Positions 1 to 5,220 of a stretch of 5,597 bases of DNA are shown piece after piece. Position 1 is the stretch's first letter; each line of letters begins with the position of its first letter. A program made the translations under genes and the position numbers. The notes beneath the pieces were generated by a model. It was given only the letters and a program-made list of their open reading frames with translations. It did not search any database and was not told the DNA's origin. Source of the stretch: CAIYXV01 sp035506255. GTDB taxonomy: Bacteria; Margulisbacteria; WOR-1; XYC2-FULL-46-14; WPAF01. The DNA lies in contig DATJPS010000095.1 of the NCBI GenBank assembly GCA_035506255.1, positions 1 to 5,597 on the forward strand. The letters run 5' to 3'.

Positions 1-18
1 CGACAATGTTTTTTTCAT
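1..18 (-). CDS. Start of a divergent gene (first six codons only)
   Basis: On the - strand a GGAGGT ribosome site (25-30) stands six bases before an ATG (16-18), and the reading frame runs out of the window as MKKTLS. Basic residues directly after the methionine are common in signal peptides, but six residues are too few to say so firmly. An extended -10 promoter lies just upstream at a sensible distance. The product is unknown. The gene is transcribed away from lexA and shares the intergenic region with it, so LexA bound at its operator could influence it, although that operator does not overlap this gene's -10. Confidence 0.6.
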
Positions 19-45
19 GCGGATACCTCCGTTGGAAGCGGGTAA

Positions 46-54
46 ATTATAGCA
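46..54 (-). promoter_or_regulatory. Extended -10 promoter of the divergent gene
   Basis: Read on the - strand this is TGCTATAAT, a perfect TATAAT with the TG of an extended -10. No good -35 is seen at the usual distance, which fits an extended -10 promoter. Predicted transcription starts near position 39-40, leaving a leader of about 20 bases that holds the GGAGGT ribosome site. Confidence 0.6.
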
Positions 55-69
55 CATAAAAATCGCCCC

Positions 70-97
70 TTGACAAATTTCCGCACGGGTATACAAT
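70..97 (+). promoter_or_regulatory. lexA promoter (TTGACA, 16-bp spacer, TACAAT)
   Basis: A perfect -35 TTGACA (70-75) is followed after 16 bp by TACAAT (92-97), five of six bases matching the -10 consensus. The -10 sits in the centre of the palindromic operator, so a bound repressor would block RNA polymerase directly. Predicted transcription starts near 104, giving a short leader with the ribosome site at 113-120. This promoter probably serves the whole lexA to dinB operon, since I see no other convincing promoter before dinB. Confidence 0.8.
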
Positions 98-108
98 TGT
101 ATACCCGT
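85..108. promoter_or_regulatory. Probable LexA operator: perfect 24-bp palindrome
   Basis: The two 12-base halves (85-96 and 97-108) are exact reverse complements, centred between 96 and 97. The core at 89-104 is GTATACAATTGTATAC: two GTATAC hexamers, each itself palindromic, spaced by AATT. It covers the -10 of the lexA promoter, the standard position for LexA autorepression. The same core with one changed base recurs at 3985-4000 before a DNA-repair gene. It is not the E. coli CTGT-N8-ACAG, the Bacillus GAAC-N4-GTTC or the alphaproteobacterial GTTC-N7-GTTC motif. Assignment to LexA rests on position and recurrence, not on binding data. Confidence 0.8.
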
Positions 109-112
109 AATA

Positions 113-120
113 AAGGAGGA
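113..120 (+). promoter_or_regulatory. lexA ribosome binding site, fixes start at 127
   Basis: AAGGAGGA lies six bases before ATG 127. The frame stays open upstream as far as a TTG at 70, but that codon is inside the -35 element, so a start there is not possible from this promoter. The ATG at 127 also gives the normal LexA N-terminus. Confidence 0.85.
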
Positions 121-126
121 ACAAAA

Positions 127-717
127 ATGACGCTCAATCAAAAACAACAGGAGATATTCAACTACGTCAGGAGCTACGTGGAATCGAAAGGGTTCCCCCC
201 TTCCATCCGCGAGGTCTGCCGGGCGGTCGGGTTCGCTTCCCCACGCGCCGGACAAAAGTACCTGCAGGCGCTGGAGGAGAAAGGGTACATCCAAAGAGAG
301 AACAAACCGCGGGGGATCAAGCTGCTTGCCGGAGCCACCACTAGGGGAACGCTCCTTCCCTTTCACGGTTTTATCGCCGCCGGCGCTCCCATTGAAGTAG
401 TGGAGCAAAGGGAAGAGATGGAGGTCCCCTCCGCGCTGGTGGGAAGGAAGCCGTGCTACATCTTGCAGGTAAAAGGTAACAGCATGATCGAGGACCATAT
501 CATGAACGGCGACTTCATCGTGGTGGAAAAGAAGGAGACGGCGGACGACGGCGAGGTGGTGGTGGCGCTGATCAACAACGAGGCGGCCACGCTCAAACGA
601 TTTTACCGGGAGAAGACCCGCATCCGGCTGGAACCGGCCAACTCGTCGATGAAGCCGATCTATGTCCGCGACGTGGCGATCCAGGGGACGGTGAGAGGAC
701 TGTTCAGAAGGTTCTGA
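127..717 (+). CDS. lexA: LexA repressor, self-cleaving SOS regulator
   Basis: A 196-residue protein of normal LexA length. Residues 1-66 form the winged-helix DNA-binding domain: the PPSIREVCRAVGF helix-turn-helix (24-36), a recognition helix around SPRAGQKYLQAL (38-49), and the wing ending RGIKLL. The S24 peptidase domain follows. The self-cleavage bond is A85-G86 in FIAAGAP, the nucleophile is S119 in KGNSM, and the general base is K157 in TLKRF, matching E. coli A84-G85, S119 and K156. All are intact, so RecA-stimulated self-cleavage is expected. It should repress its own promoter through the palindrome at 85-108. The recognition helix follows the SPxAA-type layout but differs in key positions, in keeping with an unusual operator. 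Its stop overlaps the next start by one base, so it heads an operon ending in a translesion polymerase. Confidence 0.96.
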   Translation: MTLNQKQQEIFNYVRSYVESKGFPPSIREVCRAVGFASPRAGQKYLQALEEKGYIQRENKPRGIKLLAGATTRGTLLPFHGFIAAGAPIEVVEQREEMEVPSALVGRKPCYILQVKGNSMIEDHIMNGDFIVVEKKETADDGEVVVALINNEAATLKRFYREKTRIRLEPANSSMKPIYVRDVAIQGTVRGLFRRF

Positions 718-968
718 TGGAGATCAAGGAACTCGATACTATCATTAAAGTGGGCGCCGTCTTCCGTGGCGGTTCGGACATCAGGCCGTCATGGTTCATC
801 TGGGAAGGACGTAAGTACTTCATCAAAGAAGTTAACTACGTCTGGCTGGACCGGATGGGGAGGGAAAAGATCCATTGCTTTTCCGTTACCGACGGCGCCA
901 GCAATTACGAGATCTCGTTCAACGCGGAGCGCGCGGTCTGGAAGCTCAACAAGATCTGCGGCAGTTAG
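717..968 (+). CDS. Small DUF6504-like protein coupled to lexA
   Basis: An 83-residue protein whose ATG overlaps the lexA stop (TGATG), which implies translational coupling. Instead of a signal peptide or membrane segment it shows a compact aromatic-rich pattern: F.WEGRKYFIKEVNYVWLDR near residues 28-46, then CFSVTDGASNYEIS near 54-67 and a W-K-L close to the C-terminus. From memory this order (W.GR.Y.V.E....W, then FRV..DG..Y.L, then W.L) resembles DUF6504, a small family of unknown function often found beside dinB or other Y-family polymerase genes. I could not run a profile search, so the match is tentative. Its position between lexA and DUF72/dinB suggests a role in, or induction with, the damage response. 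The frame is preferred over a 71-residue overlapping frame, whose sequence is low-complexity Ser/Arg. Confidence 0.8.
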   Translation: MEIKELDTIIKVGAVFRGGSDIRPSWFIWEGRKYFIKEVNYVWLDRMGREKIHCFSVTDGASNYEISFNAERAVWKLNKICGS

Positions 969-977
969 GAGGCGGCC

Positions 978-1805
978 ATGATCAAGATCGGCACGTCCGG
1001 ATTTTCGTTCCCCGACTGGAAAGGGACGGTCTATCCCAAAAAGACCAAGCCGTCGGAGATGCTCCCTTACTACGAGCACGAGCTCGGGTTCAATGTCTGC
1101 GAGCTCAATTACACCTACTATCGCCTGCCCGACGCCTATACCATGGAAAAGATGGCGCTGAAGGTGAGCGACGGCTTCGAGTTCACCGTCAAGGCGTTCC
1201 GCGAGATGACGCACGAGATCTGGGAGGACGAGAAGCGGGAAAAGTTCAAAGACAACCGCAAGGTGTTCCGTGATTTCGCAAAAGGCGTCGCCCCGCTGGC
1301 GCAGAACGGCAAGCTGGGCGCGGTGCTGTTGCAGTTCCCCACCTTTTTCAAAAGGACCCGGCAGAACATCGAGTATCTTGAAAGGACAAAAGAATTGCTT
1401 ACCCCCCTCCCCCTGGTGATCGAGTTCCGCAACCGGGAGTGGCTCAACGACGAAGTGCGCGATCTTTTGAAGGAGGAAGAGCTAGGCCTCTGCGTGGTGG
1501 ACGAGCCGCAGCTCCCCCGCCTCCTCCCCTACGAACCGGACGCGACTTCGGATATCGGCTATTTCCGCTTCCACGGCCGCAACCCGCAATGGTACAGCGC
1601 CGGAGCGCATGAGCGCTACAACTATTTGTACACCCAGACCGAACTGGAAGGTTTTTTGCCGGGAATAAAGAAAGTGGCGAAGAAGACGAAGAAGACCTAT
1701 CTGTTCTTCAACAACTGCTTCATGGGCCAGTCGGCCAAGAACGCGGCGCAGATCCGCGAGATGCTCGGGATCAAGTTCCACAAGAGAACGCCGAAGCTGT
1801 TTTAA
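978..1805 (+). CDS. DUF72 (YecE-like) TIM-barrel protein
   Basis: A 275-residue protein with a strong AGGAGG site (967-972) five bases before the ATG, starting nine bases after the previous stop. The DUF72 signatures appear in order: IGTSGFSFPDWKGTVYP (4-20), the ELNYTYYRLP strand (42-51), FEFTVKAFREMTHE (67-80), GAVLLQFPTFF (114-124), VIEFRNREW (147-155), CVVDEP (172-177), YFRFHGRN..WY (195-206) and FFNNCFMGQSAKNA (243-256), the family's usual N-N...NA end. The length is normal and nothing is missing. DUF72 proteins are cytoplasmic TIM barrels with no settled biochemical function known to me; a link to nucleic-acid metabolism has been inferred mostly from context. Here it is tightly placed between lexA and dinB, so SOS induction is likely and a repair-related role plausible. 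Confidence 0.92.
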   Translation: MIKIGTSGFSFPDWKGTVYPKKTKPSEMLPYYEHELGFNVCELNYTYYRLPDAYTMEKMALKVSDGFEFTVKAFREMTHEIWEDEKREKFKDNRKVFRDFAKGVAPLAQNGKLGAVLLQFPTFFKRTRQNIEYLERTKELLTPLPLVIEFRNREWLNDEVRDLLKEEELGLCVVDEPQLPRLLPYEPDATSDIGYFRFHGRNPQWYSAGAHERYNYLYTQTELEGFLPGIKKVAKKTKKTYLFFNNCFMGQSAKNAAQIREMLGIKFHKRTPKLF

Positions 1806-1860
1806 CTCACCCCCTATCCCCCTCTCTTAATAAGAGAGGGGGAATAAAAGGGGGTGAGTT
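1804..1860. repeat. 57-bp two-stem inverted repeat before dinB
   Basis: The outer arms 1804-1814 and 1850-1860 are perfect 11-bp complements (AACTCACCCCC and its reverse complement). The inner arms 1818-1829 and 1831-1842 are perfect 12-bp complements (CCCCCTCTCTTA). They are separated by small internal loops, TAT on one side and AATAAAA on the other. It begins inside the DUF72 stop codon and ends eight bases before the dinB ATG. Only four T follow the right arm, so it is a poor classical terminator, although partial termination is possible. The CTCACCCC...CCCTCTC...GAGAGGG...GGGGTGAG pattern resembles dispersed palindromic intergenic repeats seen in many bacterial genomes, so it may be a mobile (MITE- or REP-like) repeat that landed in the operon. 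Confidence 0.75.
1850..1857 (+). promoter_or_regulatory. Likely dinB ribosome site inside the hairpin arm
   Basis: GGGGGTGA matches the extended Shine-Dalgarno GGAGGTGA at seven of eight bases and is the only such sequence before dinB. It forms most of the right outer arm of the inverted repeat and lies 11 bases before the ATG, which is longer than usual. If the RNA folds as drawn, the site is paired and dinB translation would be restrained unless the stem is opened, for example by ribosomes finishing DUF72, whose stop codon overlaps the left arm. The control mechanism is inference. Confidence 0.4.
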
Positions 1861-1868
1861 TTATACTT

Positions 1869-3086
1869 ATGAGATCAATATTACACGTCGACATGAACGC
1901 CTATTTCGCCTCCGTCGAACAGGCGAGCAATCCCCTGCTCCGGGGGAAGCCGGTCGCGGTGGGGGGCGGATCGGGAGGAAAACGGTCGATCGTGGCCGCC
2001 TGCTCCTACGAAGCGAAAGCGAAAGGCGTGAAGAACGCAATGCCCGCCTGGGAAGCGCTCAAGATCTGCCCCGACCTCGTCATCGTGGCGGGGAATATGG
2101 ACAAGTATATCTACACCTCCGCCAGGATCATGGAGATATTGAAAGAATACACGCCGCTGGTGGAAGTGTTCTCCATCGACGAGGGGTTTATGGACGTGAC
2201 CGGAACGGAGGAGCGGTTCGGCGGGGCGGTCGCCATCGCCAGAGAAATCAAGCGCCGGATCAGGGAAAAGTTCCACCTCACCTGTTCCATCGGGATATCG
2301 TACAACAAACTGATGGCCAAGCTGGCGGGAGAGCTAAAAAAACCGGATGGGCTGACGATGATACGGCCGGAGGACGTGCCGGGAAAAATAAAGGATATCC
2401 CCGTTTCCGAGCTGTGCGGCGTGGGCAGGAAGATGGAAAAGTACCTTTCGCTGATCGGAATCCGCACTTTCGGCGATCTCAACCGCTATTCGAGAGAAAA
2501 ACTGGTGAAGCGGTTCGGCGCGGTCTACGGCGAGCAGCTTTATCTTATGGGACAGGGTCGCGACGATTCGGAAGTTATGCCAGGGCATGTGGAGGAAGAG
2601 GCAAAGTCGATGGGCCACTCCTACACCCTGCCGAAGCTCACCTCCGACCGGGACGAGGTGAAAGGGTACCTGCTGCGCTTGGCGGAACAGGTGGGAAGGA
2701 GGCTGCGGCGGGAGAACTACCGCGGCAACGTGGTCCACGTTTCGGTCGGGTTCAAGGACTACAAGTTCTGGAACAGGCAGAAAAAGGTACCCGACCTGAT
2801 CGACGACGGGTACGAGATCTTCAAGATCGCAGAAAAGATGATCGATGAGCACGTGCCGCCCTCGCCCATCCGCTTCGTCGGCGTTTCCCTCTCCAATCTG
2901 GCGCGCAACGCCGACCAGCTGAGCCTGATCGAGCAAAAAGAAGCGGCCAAAAAGATCCTCCGCTCGGTCGACCTGATCAACGACCGCTACGGCGAGTTCA
3001 CGGTGGAGCGCGCCGCCATCATGAACACGGTGCTGCAGAAAAAGTCGGGCTTCGTTTCTTCAAGGACCCGCGATTACCAGTGCTGA
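1869..3086 (+). CDS. dinB: DNA polymerase IV (Y-family translesion polymerase)
   Basis: With ATG 1869 the product has 405 residues and starts MRSILHVDM, the standard Pol IV N-terminus. A GTG at 1854 is in frame but lies inside the hairpin and adds five non-homologous residues. Catalytic acidic residues are D8 (HVDMN) and D104-E105 (SIDEGFMDV, with G where A is most usual). F13 is at the steric-gate position. The palm/thumb motif KLMAKLAGELKKPDG is at 147-161, the helix-hairpin-helix ELCGVGRKMEKYL at about 181-193, and the little finger at about 245-345. QLSLI (350-354) looks like the sliding-clamp binding motif; some 50 further residues follow, ending DRYGEFTVERAAIM and a short tail. The enzyme copies damaged templates in error-prone or lesion-specific fashion at stalled forks. 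No LexA-type operator is seen directly upstream, so SOS control probably comes from the lexA promoter. Confidence 0.95.
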   Translation: MRSILHVDMNAYFASVEQASNPLLRGKPVAVGGGSGGKRSIVAACSYEAKAKGVKNAMPAWEALKICPDLVIVAGNMDKYIYTSARIMEILKEYTPLVEVFSIDEGFMDVTGTEERFGGAVAIAREIKRRIREKFHLTCSIGISYNKLMAKLAGELKKPDGLTMIRPEDVPGKIKDIPVSELCGVGRKMEKYLSLIGIRTFGDLNRYSREKLVKRFGAVYGEQLYLMGQGRDDSEVMPGHVEEEAKSMGHSYTLPKLTSDRDEVKGYLLRLAEQVGRRLRRENYRGNVVHVSVGFKDYKFWNRQKKVPDLIDDGYEIFKIAEKMIDEHVPPSPIRFVGVSLSNLARNADQLSLIEQKEAAKKILRSVDLINDRYGEFTVERAAIMNTVLQKKSGFVSSRTRDYQC

Positions 3087-3118
3087 AATCTTTCCCCCGC
3101 CCCGGCCGATAACGATGC

Positions 3119-3949
3119 ATGATGATCCCATGCGACAGCGGAATAAAGGTCCGCACCGGTCCGGCGACGGGGATAAAAGACCCTTTCTCCCTGATGAGGC
3201 TGATCAGCTTTGGCCGCCTCTCGCCGGGCGAGAGGTTTCACCGGCTCGTTTCCATTATCGGGACTGGCCAGTGCAAAGAACTCTTGCTATCATGCGACCG
3301 GAACGGATTGTTGTTCCGGGGGATGACCCGGCAGCAGATCGTCTGCATCGCCCAAAAGTTCTTTGAAAGCCGTTCCGCCGACCGGCAGCTGATGGTCGGT
3401 TCGGAGCACATATCCGCTAAAGCGGCCAGATGCTACACAGAGGCTCTCTTGGGAATGGACGATGCCGGGTTCGATCGTAAATCGCCGAGGGAAGAACGGC
3501 TCGCTCAGCTGGCGCCCAACATTAGATGGTATCAATTGACCGACGCCCAAAAGGATCATCGCATTTTCGCGGACATGGGACAGGGAACGATCGCGACCGG
3601 ACTGGGCTTCCCCTCTTCTCCGCTCTGCCGTCAGGCGGAGAACAACCTGGACATTGAGATCAATCGGGACCGGGTCGCGGTGGTGAACCGGTTCTTTCTG
3701 GCAAAAAAGGAGGAGAAGGTCGCCCTGCTCTGCCTGCGCTCGTTCGTCGCGCCCGACGGAGAGTTCTTTATCGGCGGCAACTTTTACGAACCGCTGGAGC
3801 GCGAGCCTTTCGTACGAACGGTGTTCGGGCCCGATGCTCCGCGGGAAATACGGATCGAAGGCTTGGTCCTGCGCCCCAACCGGCATTTTAATAATGTAAA
3901 AGGCGGCCGGTTCGACGAGATCGCCGCCAGGTTCTTCCCCGATAATTAA
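3119..3949 (+). CDS. Unrecognised 276-residue protein after dinB
   Basis: I do not recognise this protein. It reads as a soluble protein with no signal peptide, membrane helix or CxxC pair. Cysteines at 5, 52, 59, 76 and 105 lie in the N-terminal half. That half seems mostly helical (MTRQQIVCIAQKFFESR at 69-85, then HISAKAARCYTEALLGMD). The C-terminal half looks strand-rich, with RVAVVNRFFLAKKEEKVALLC and an FFIGGNFYEPLEREPF stretch, suggesting two domains. Codons mostly end in G or C, like the neighbours, which supports this strand over the long antisense frame. The start is uncertain: ATG 3119, ATG 3122 and an internal ATG at 3194 all lack a clear ribosome site. It begins 32 bp after dinB with no visible terminator between, so it may be the last gene of the lexA operon. 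Confidence 0.7.
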   Translation: MMIPCDSGIKVRTGPATGIKDPFSLMRLISFGRLSPGERFHRLVSIIGTGQCKELLLSCDRNGLLFRGMTRQQIVCIAQKFFESRSADRQLMVGSEHISAKAARCYTEALLGMDDAGFDRKSPREERLAQLAPNIRWYQLTDAQKDHRIFADMGQGTIATGLGFPSSPLCRQAENNLDIEINRDRVAVVNRFFLAKKEEKVALLCLRSFVAPDGEFFIGGNFYEPLEREPFVRTVFGPDAPREIRIEGLVLRPNRHFNNVKGGRFDEIAARFFPDN

Positions 3950-3964
3950 CCGCATTAATCCCTA

Positions 3965-3993
3965 TTGACATCCGGTCAACGTTAGTATACATT
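3965..3993 (+). promoter_or_regulatory. Promoter of the radical SAM operon
   Basis: A perfect TTGACA (3965-3970), a 17-bp spacer and TACATT (3988-3993) make a good sigma70-type promoter. The layout copies the lexA promoter: same -35, and the -10 at the same place inside the GTATAC palindrome (spacer 17 here, 16 there). Initiation six to ten bases after the -10 would fall at about 3999-4003, on or beside the start codon at 4003. Confidence 0.7.
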
Positions 3994-4000
3994 TGTATAC
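3985..4000. promoter_or_regulatory. Second probable LexA operator (GTATACATTTGTATAC)
   Basis: Fifteen of sixteen bases match the core of the palindrome before lexA; the one difference, T for A at 3992, breaks the central symmetry. The outer four bases on each side are not conserved, so the conserved unit is GTATAC-N4-GTATAC. It overlaps the -10 and ends two bases before the radical SAM start codon. A second copy at a repair gene in the same locus is the best evidence here that both are LexA sites. Confidence 0.75.
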
Positions 4001-4002
4001 CC

Positions 4003-5220
4003 ATGAGGAGCACGGAAGAAAAACTGACGATCCTGGGCAACGCCGCCAAGTACGATATTTGCGCGTCGACCGCGGCGCCGAACAAGCGCCCCGACGATCA
4101 GAACTACATCGGCAGCAACGCCCCCGCCGGGATCTGCCACAGCTACACCCCGGACGGCCGCTGTGTTTCGTTGCTCAAAGTATTGATGACCAATTCGTGC
4201 AAGAACGACTGCAAGTACTGCGTCAACCGCGCCAGCCACGATTTCGAGCGGACCGGGTTCGAGCCGGAGGAACTGGCAAACTTGTTCATGGAACTGTACC
4301 GGAGGAATTATCTTGAAGGGATATTCCTTACCTCGGGGGTCCAGCGGAGCACCGCCCACACGATGGAACGTATGATCGAGACGCTGGAGATACTCCGCTT
4401 CAAATACAACTACCGCGGCTACGCGCACCTGAAGGCGCTCCCCCACGCCCCCGCCGACCTGATCGAACGCGGCGCCCAGCTGGCCGACCGCATGTCGGTG
4501 AACCTGGAAAGCCCCAATCCCGACCGGCTCAAGCAGATCGCGGAAGAAAAGAACTTCATGCTCGACCTGGTCCAGCCGATCAATACCATCCAGAAGCAGA
4601 TACAGAAGGGATTGCTCAAGGCGGGACAAACGACGCAGTTCGTGGTCGGCGCGGCGAAAGAAACGGACGCCGAGTTACTGCGGACCACTTCCTGGCTTTA
4701 CAAGAAAAAAAGCATGAAGCGCGTCTACTTCAGCGCCTTTATCCCGGCGGGCGACACGCCGATGAACGAAGCCAGGCCGGTGCCGCTGGTGCGCGAGCAC
4801 CGTCTCTACCAGGCCGACTGGCTGATGCGGTTCTACCAGTTCAGCGTCGACGATATGGTGCTTCAGCAGGACCAGAACCTTTCGCTCGACATCGACCCCA
4901 AGATGGCGCACGCGCTCAAGCACGCGGATCGTTTCCCGCTGGAGATCAACTCCGCCCCGTTCCCCCTTCTTTTGCGGATCCCGGGCGTGGGGCCGACCGC
5001 GGCAAGGCGGATCTACCGCGCGCGGAAAGAGAACCGGCTGACCGATCTCAACGAACTGAAGAACATGGGAGTGGTCGTCAAGCGGGCCAAGCCGTTCATA
5101 TTGATAAACGGGAAGAAACAGGGCGACATCCGGAACATCATGACGGTAAAGCAGCTCGAACTTTTCCGCACCAATACCTGCCTGCCGGCGTATGCCGACA
5201 TGCCGCAATTGCTGACATGA
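4003..5220 (+). CDS. Radical SAM DNA modification/repair protein (TIGR03916 type)
   Basis: A 405-residue protein with the radical SAM [4Fe-4S] motif CKNDCKYC (C66, C70, C73), which would bind the cluster and S-adenosylmethionine. The family hallmarks, recalled from TIGR03916 (UDG-linked radical SAM), are all visible: EKLTILGNAAKYDIC (6-20), APAGICHSYTPDGRCVSLLKVL (40-61, with extra conserved-looking C45 and C54), RRNYLEGIFLTSGV (about 104-117), REHRLYQADWL near 265-275, and a C-terminal helix-hairpin-helix around RIPGVGPTAARRI (325-337) ending in VVKRAKPFI. The HhH suggests DNA binding. The reaction is unknown; the family is predicted to act on DNA, distantly like spore photoproduct lyase. 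ATG 4003 has no upstream ribosome site because the promoter reaches it, so the mRNA is probably leaderless. Its stop overlaps the next start. Confidence 0.93.
   Translation: MRSTEEKLTILGNAAKYDICASTAAPNKRPDDQNYIGSNAPAGICHSYTPDGRCVSLLKVLMTNSCKNDCKYCVNRASHDFERTGFEPEELANLFMELYRRNYLEGIFLTSGVQRSTAHTMERMIETLEILRFKYNYRGYAHLKALPHAPADLIERGAQLADRMSVNLESPNPDRLKQIAEEKNFMLDLVQPINTIQKQIQKGLLKAGQTTQFVVGAAKETDAELLRTTSWLYKKKSMKRVYFSAFIPAGDTPMNEARPVPLVREHRLYQADWLMRFYQFSVDDMVLQQDQNLSLDIDPKMAHALKHADRFPLEINSAPFPLLLRIPGVGPTAARRIYRARKENRLTDLNELKNMGVVVKRAKPFILINGKKQGDIRNIMTVKQLELFRTNTCLPAYADMPQLLT

Noticed and set aside
70..126. N-terminal extension of LexA from TTG 70
   Set aside because: The codon lies in the -35 element and the extension crosses the operator. 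The strong AAGGAGGA site and family alignment fix the start at 127.
1854..1868. GTG start for dinB at 1854
   Set aside because: It lies within the hairpin arm and adds residues not expected in Pol IV; ATG 1869 gives the canonical MRSILHVDM start.
2334..2936. 200-codon antisense open frame within dinB
   Set aside because: It lies wholly inside a clearly recognised Pol IV gene and shows no motif of its own.
3087..3118. Terminator or promoter between dinB and the unrecognised gene
   Set aside because: The C-rich 32-bp gap shows no hairpin with a T run, no -35/-10 pair and no GTATAC-type operator.
3115..3366. 83-codon + strand frame starting at ATG 3115
   Set aside because: It overlaps the start of the 276-codon frame, has no ribosome site and reads as a charged sequence without any motif.
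3290..3955. 221-codon open frame on the - strand antisense to the unrecognised gene
   Set aside because: Its third codon positions fall on the first positions of the + frame, a typical shadow in GC-rich DNA. The + frame has the G/C-ending codon use of its neighbours and follows the operon direction. Since the + gene is itself unrecognised, this is a preference and not proof.
4675..5208. 177-codon antisense open frame within the radical SAM gene
   Set aside because: It is a shadow of the conserved C-terminal HhH region, with no recognisable motif and no convincing ribosome site.
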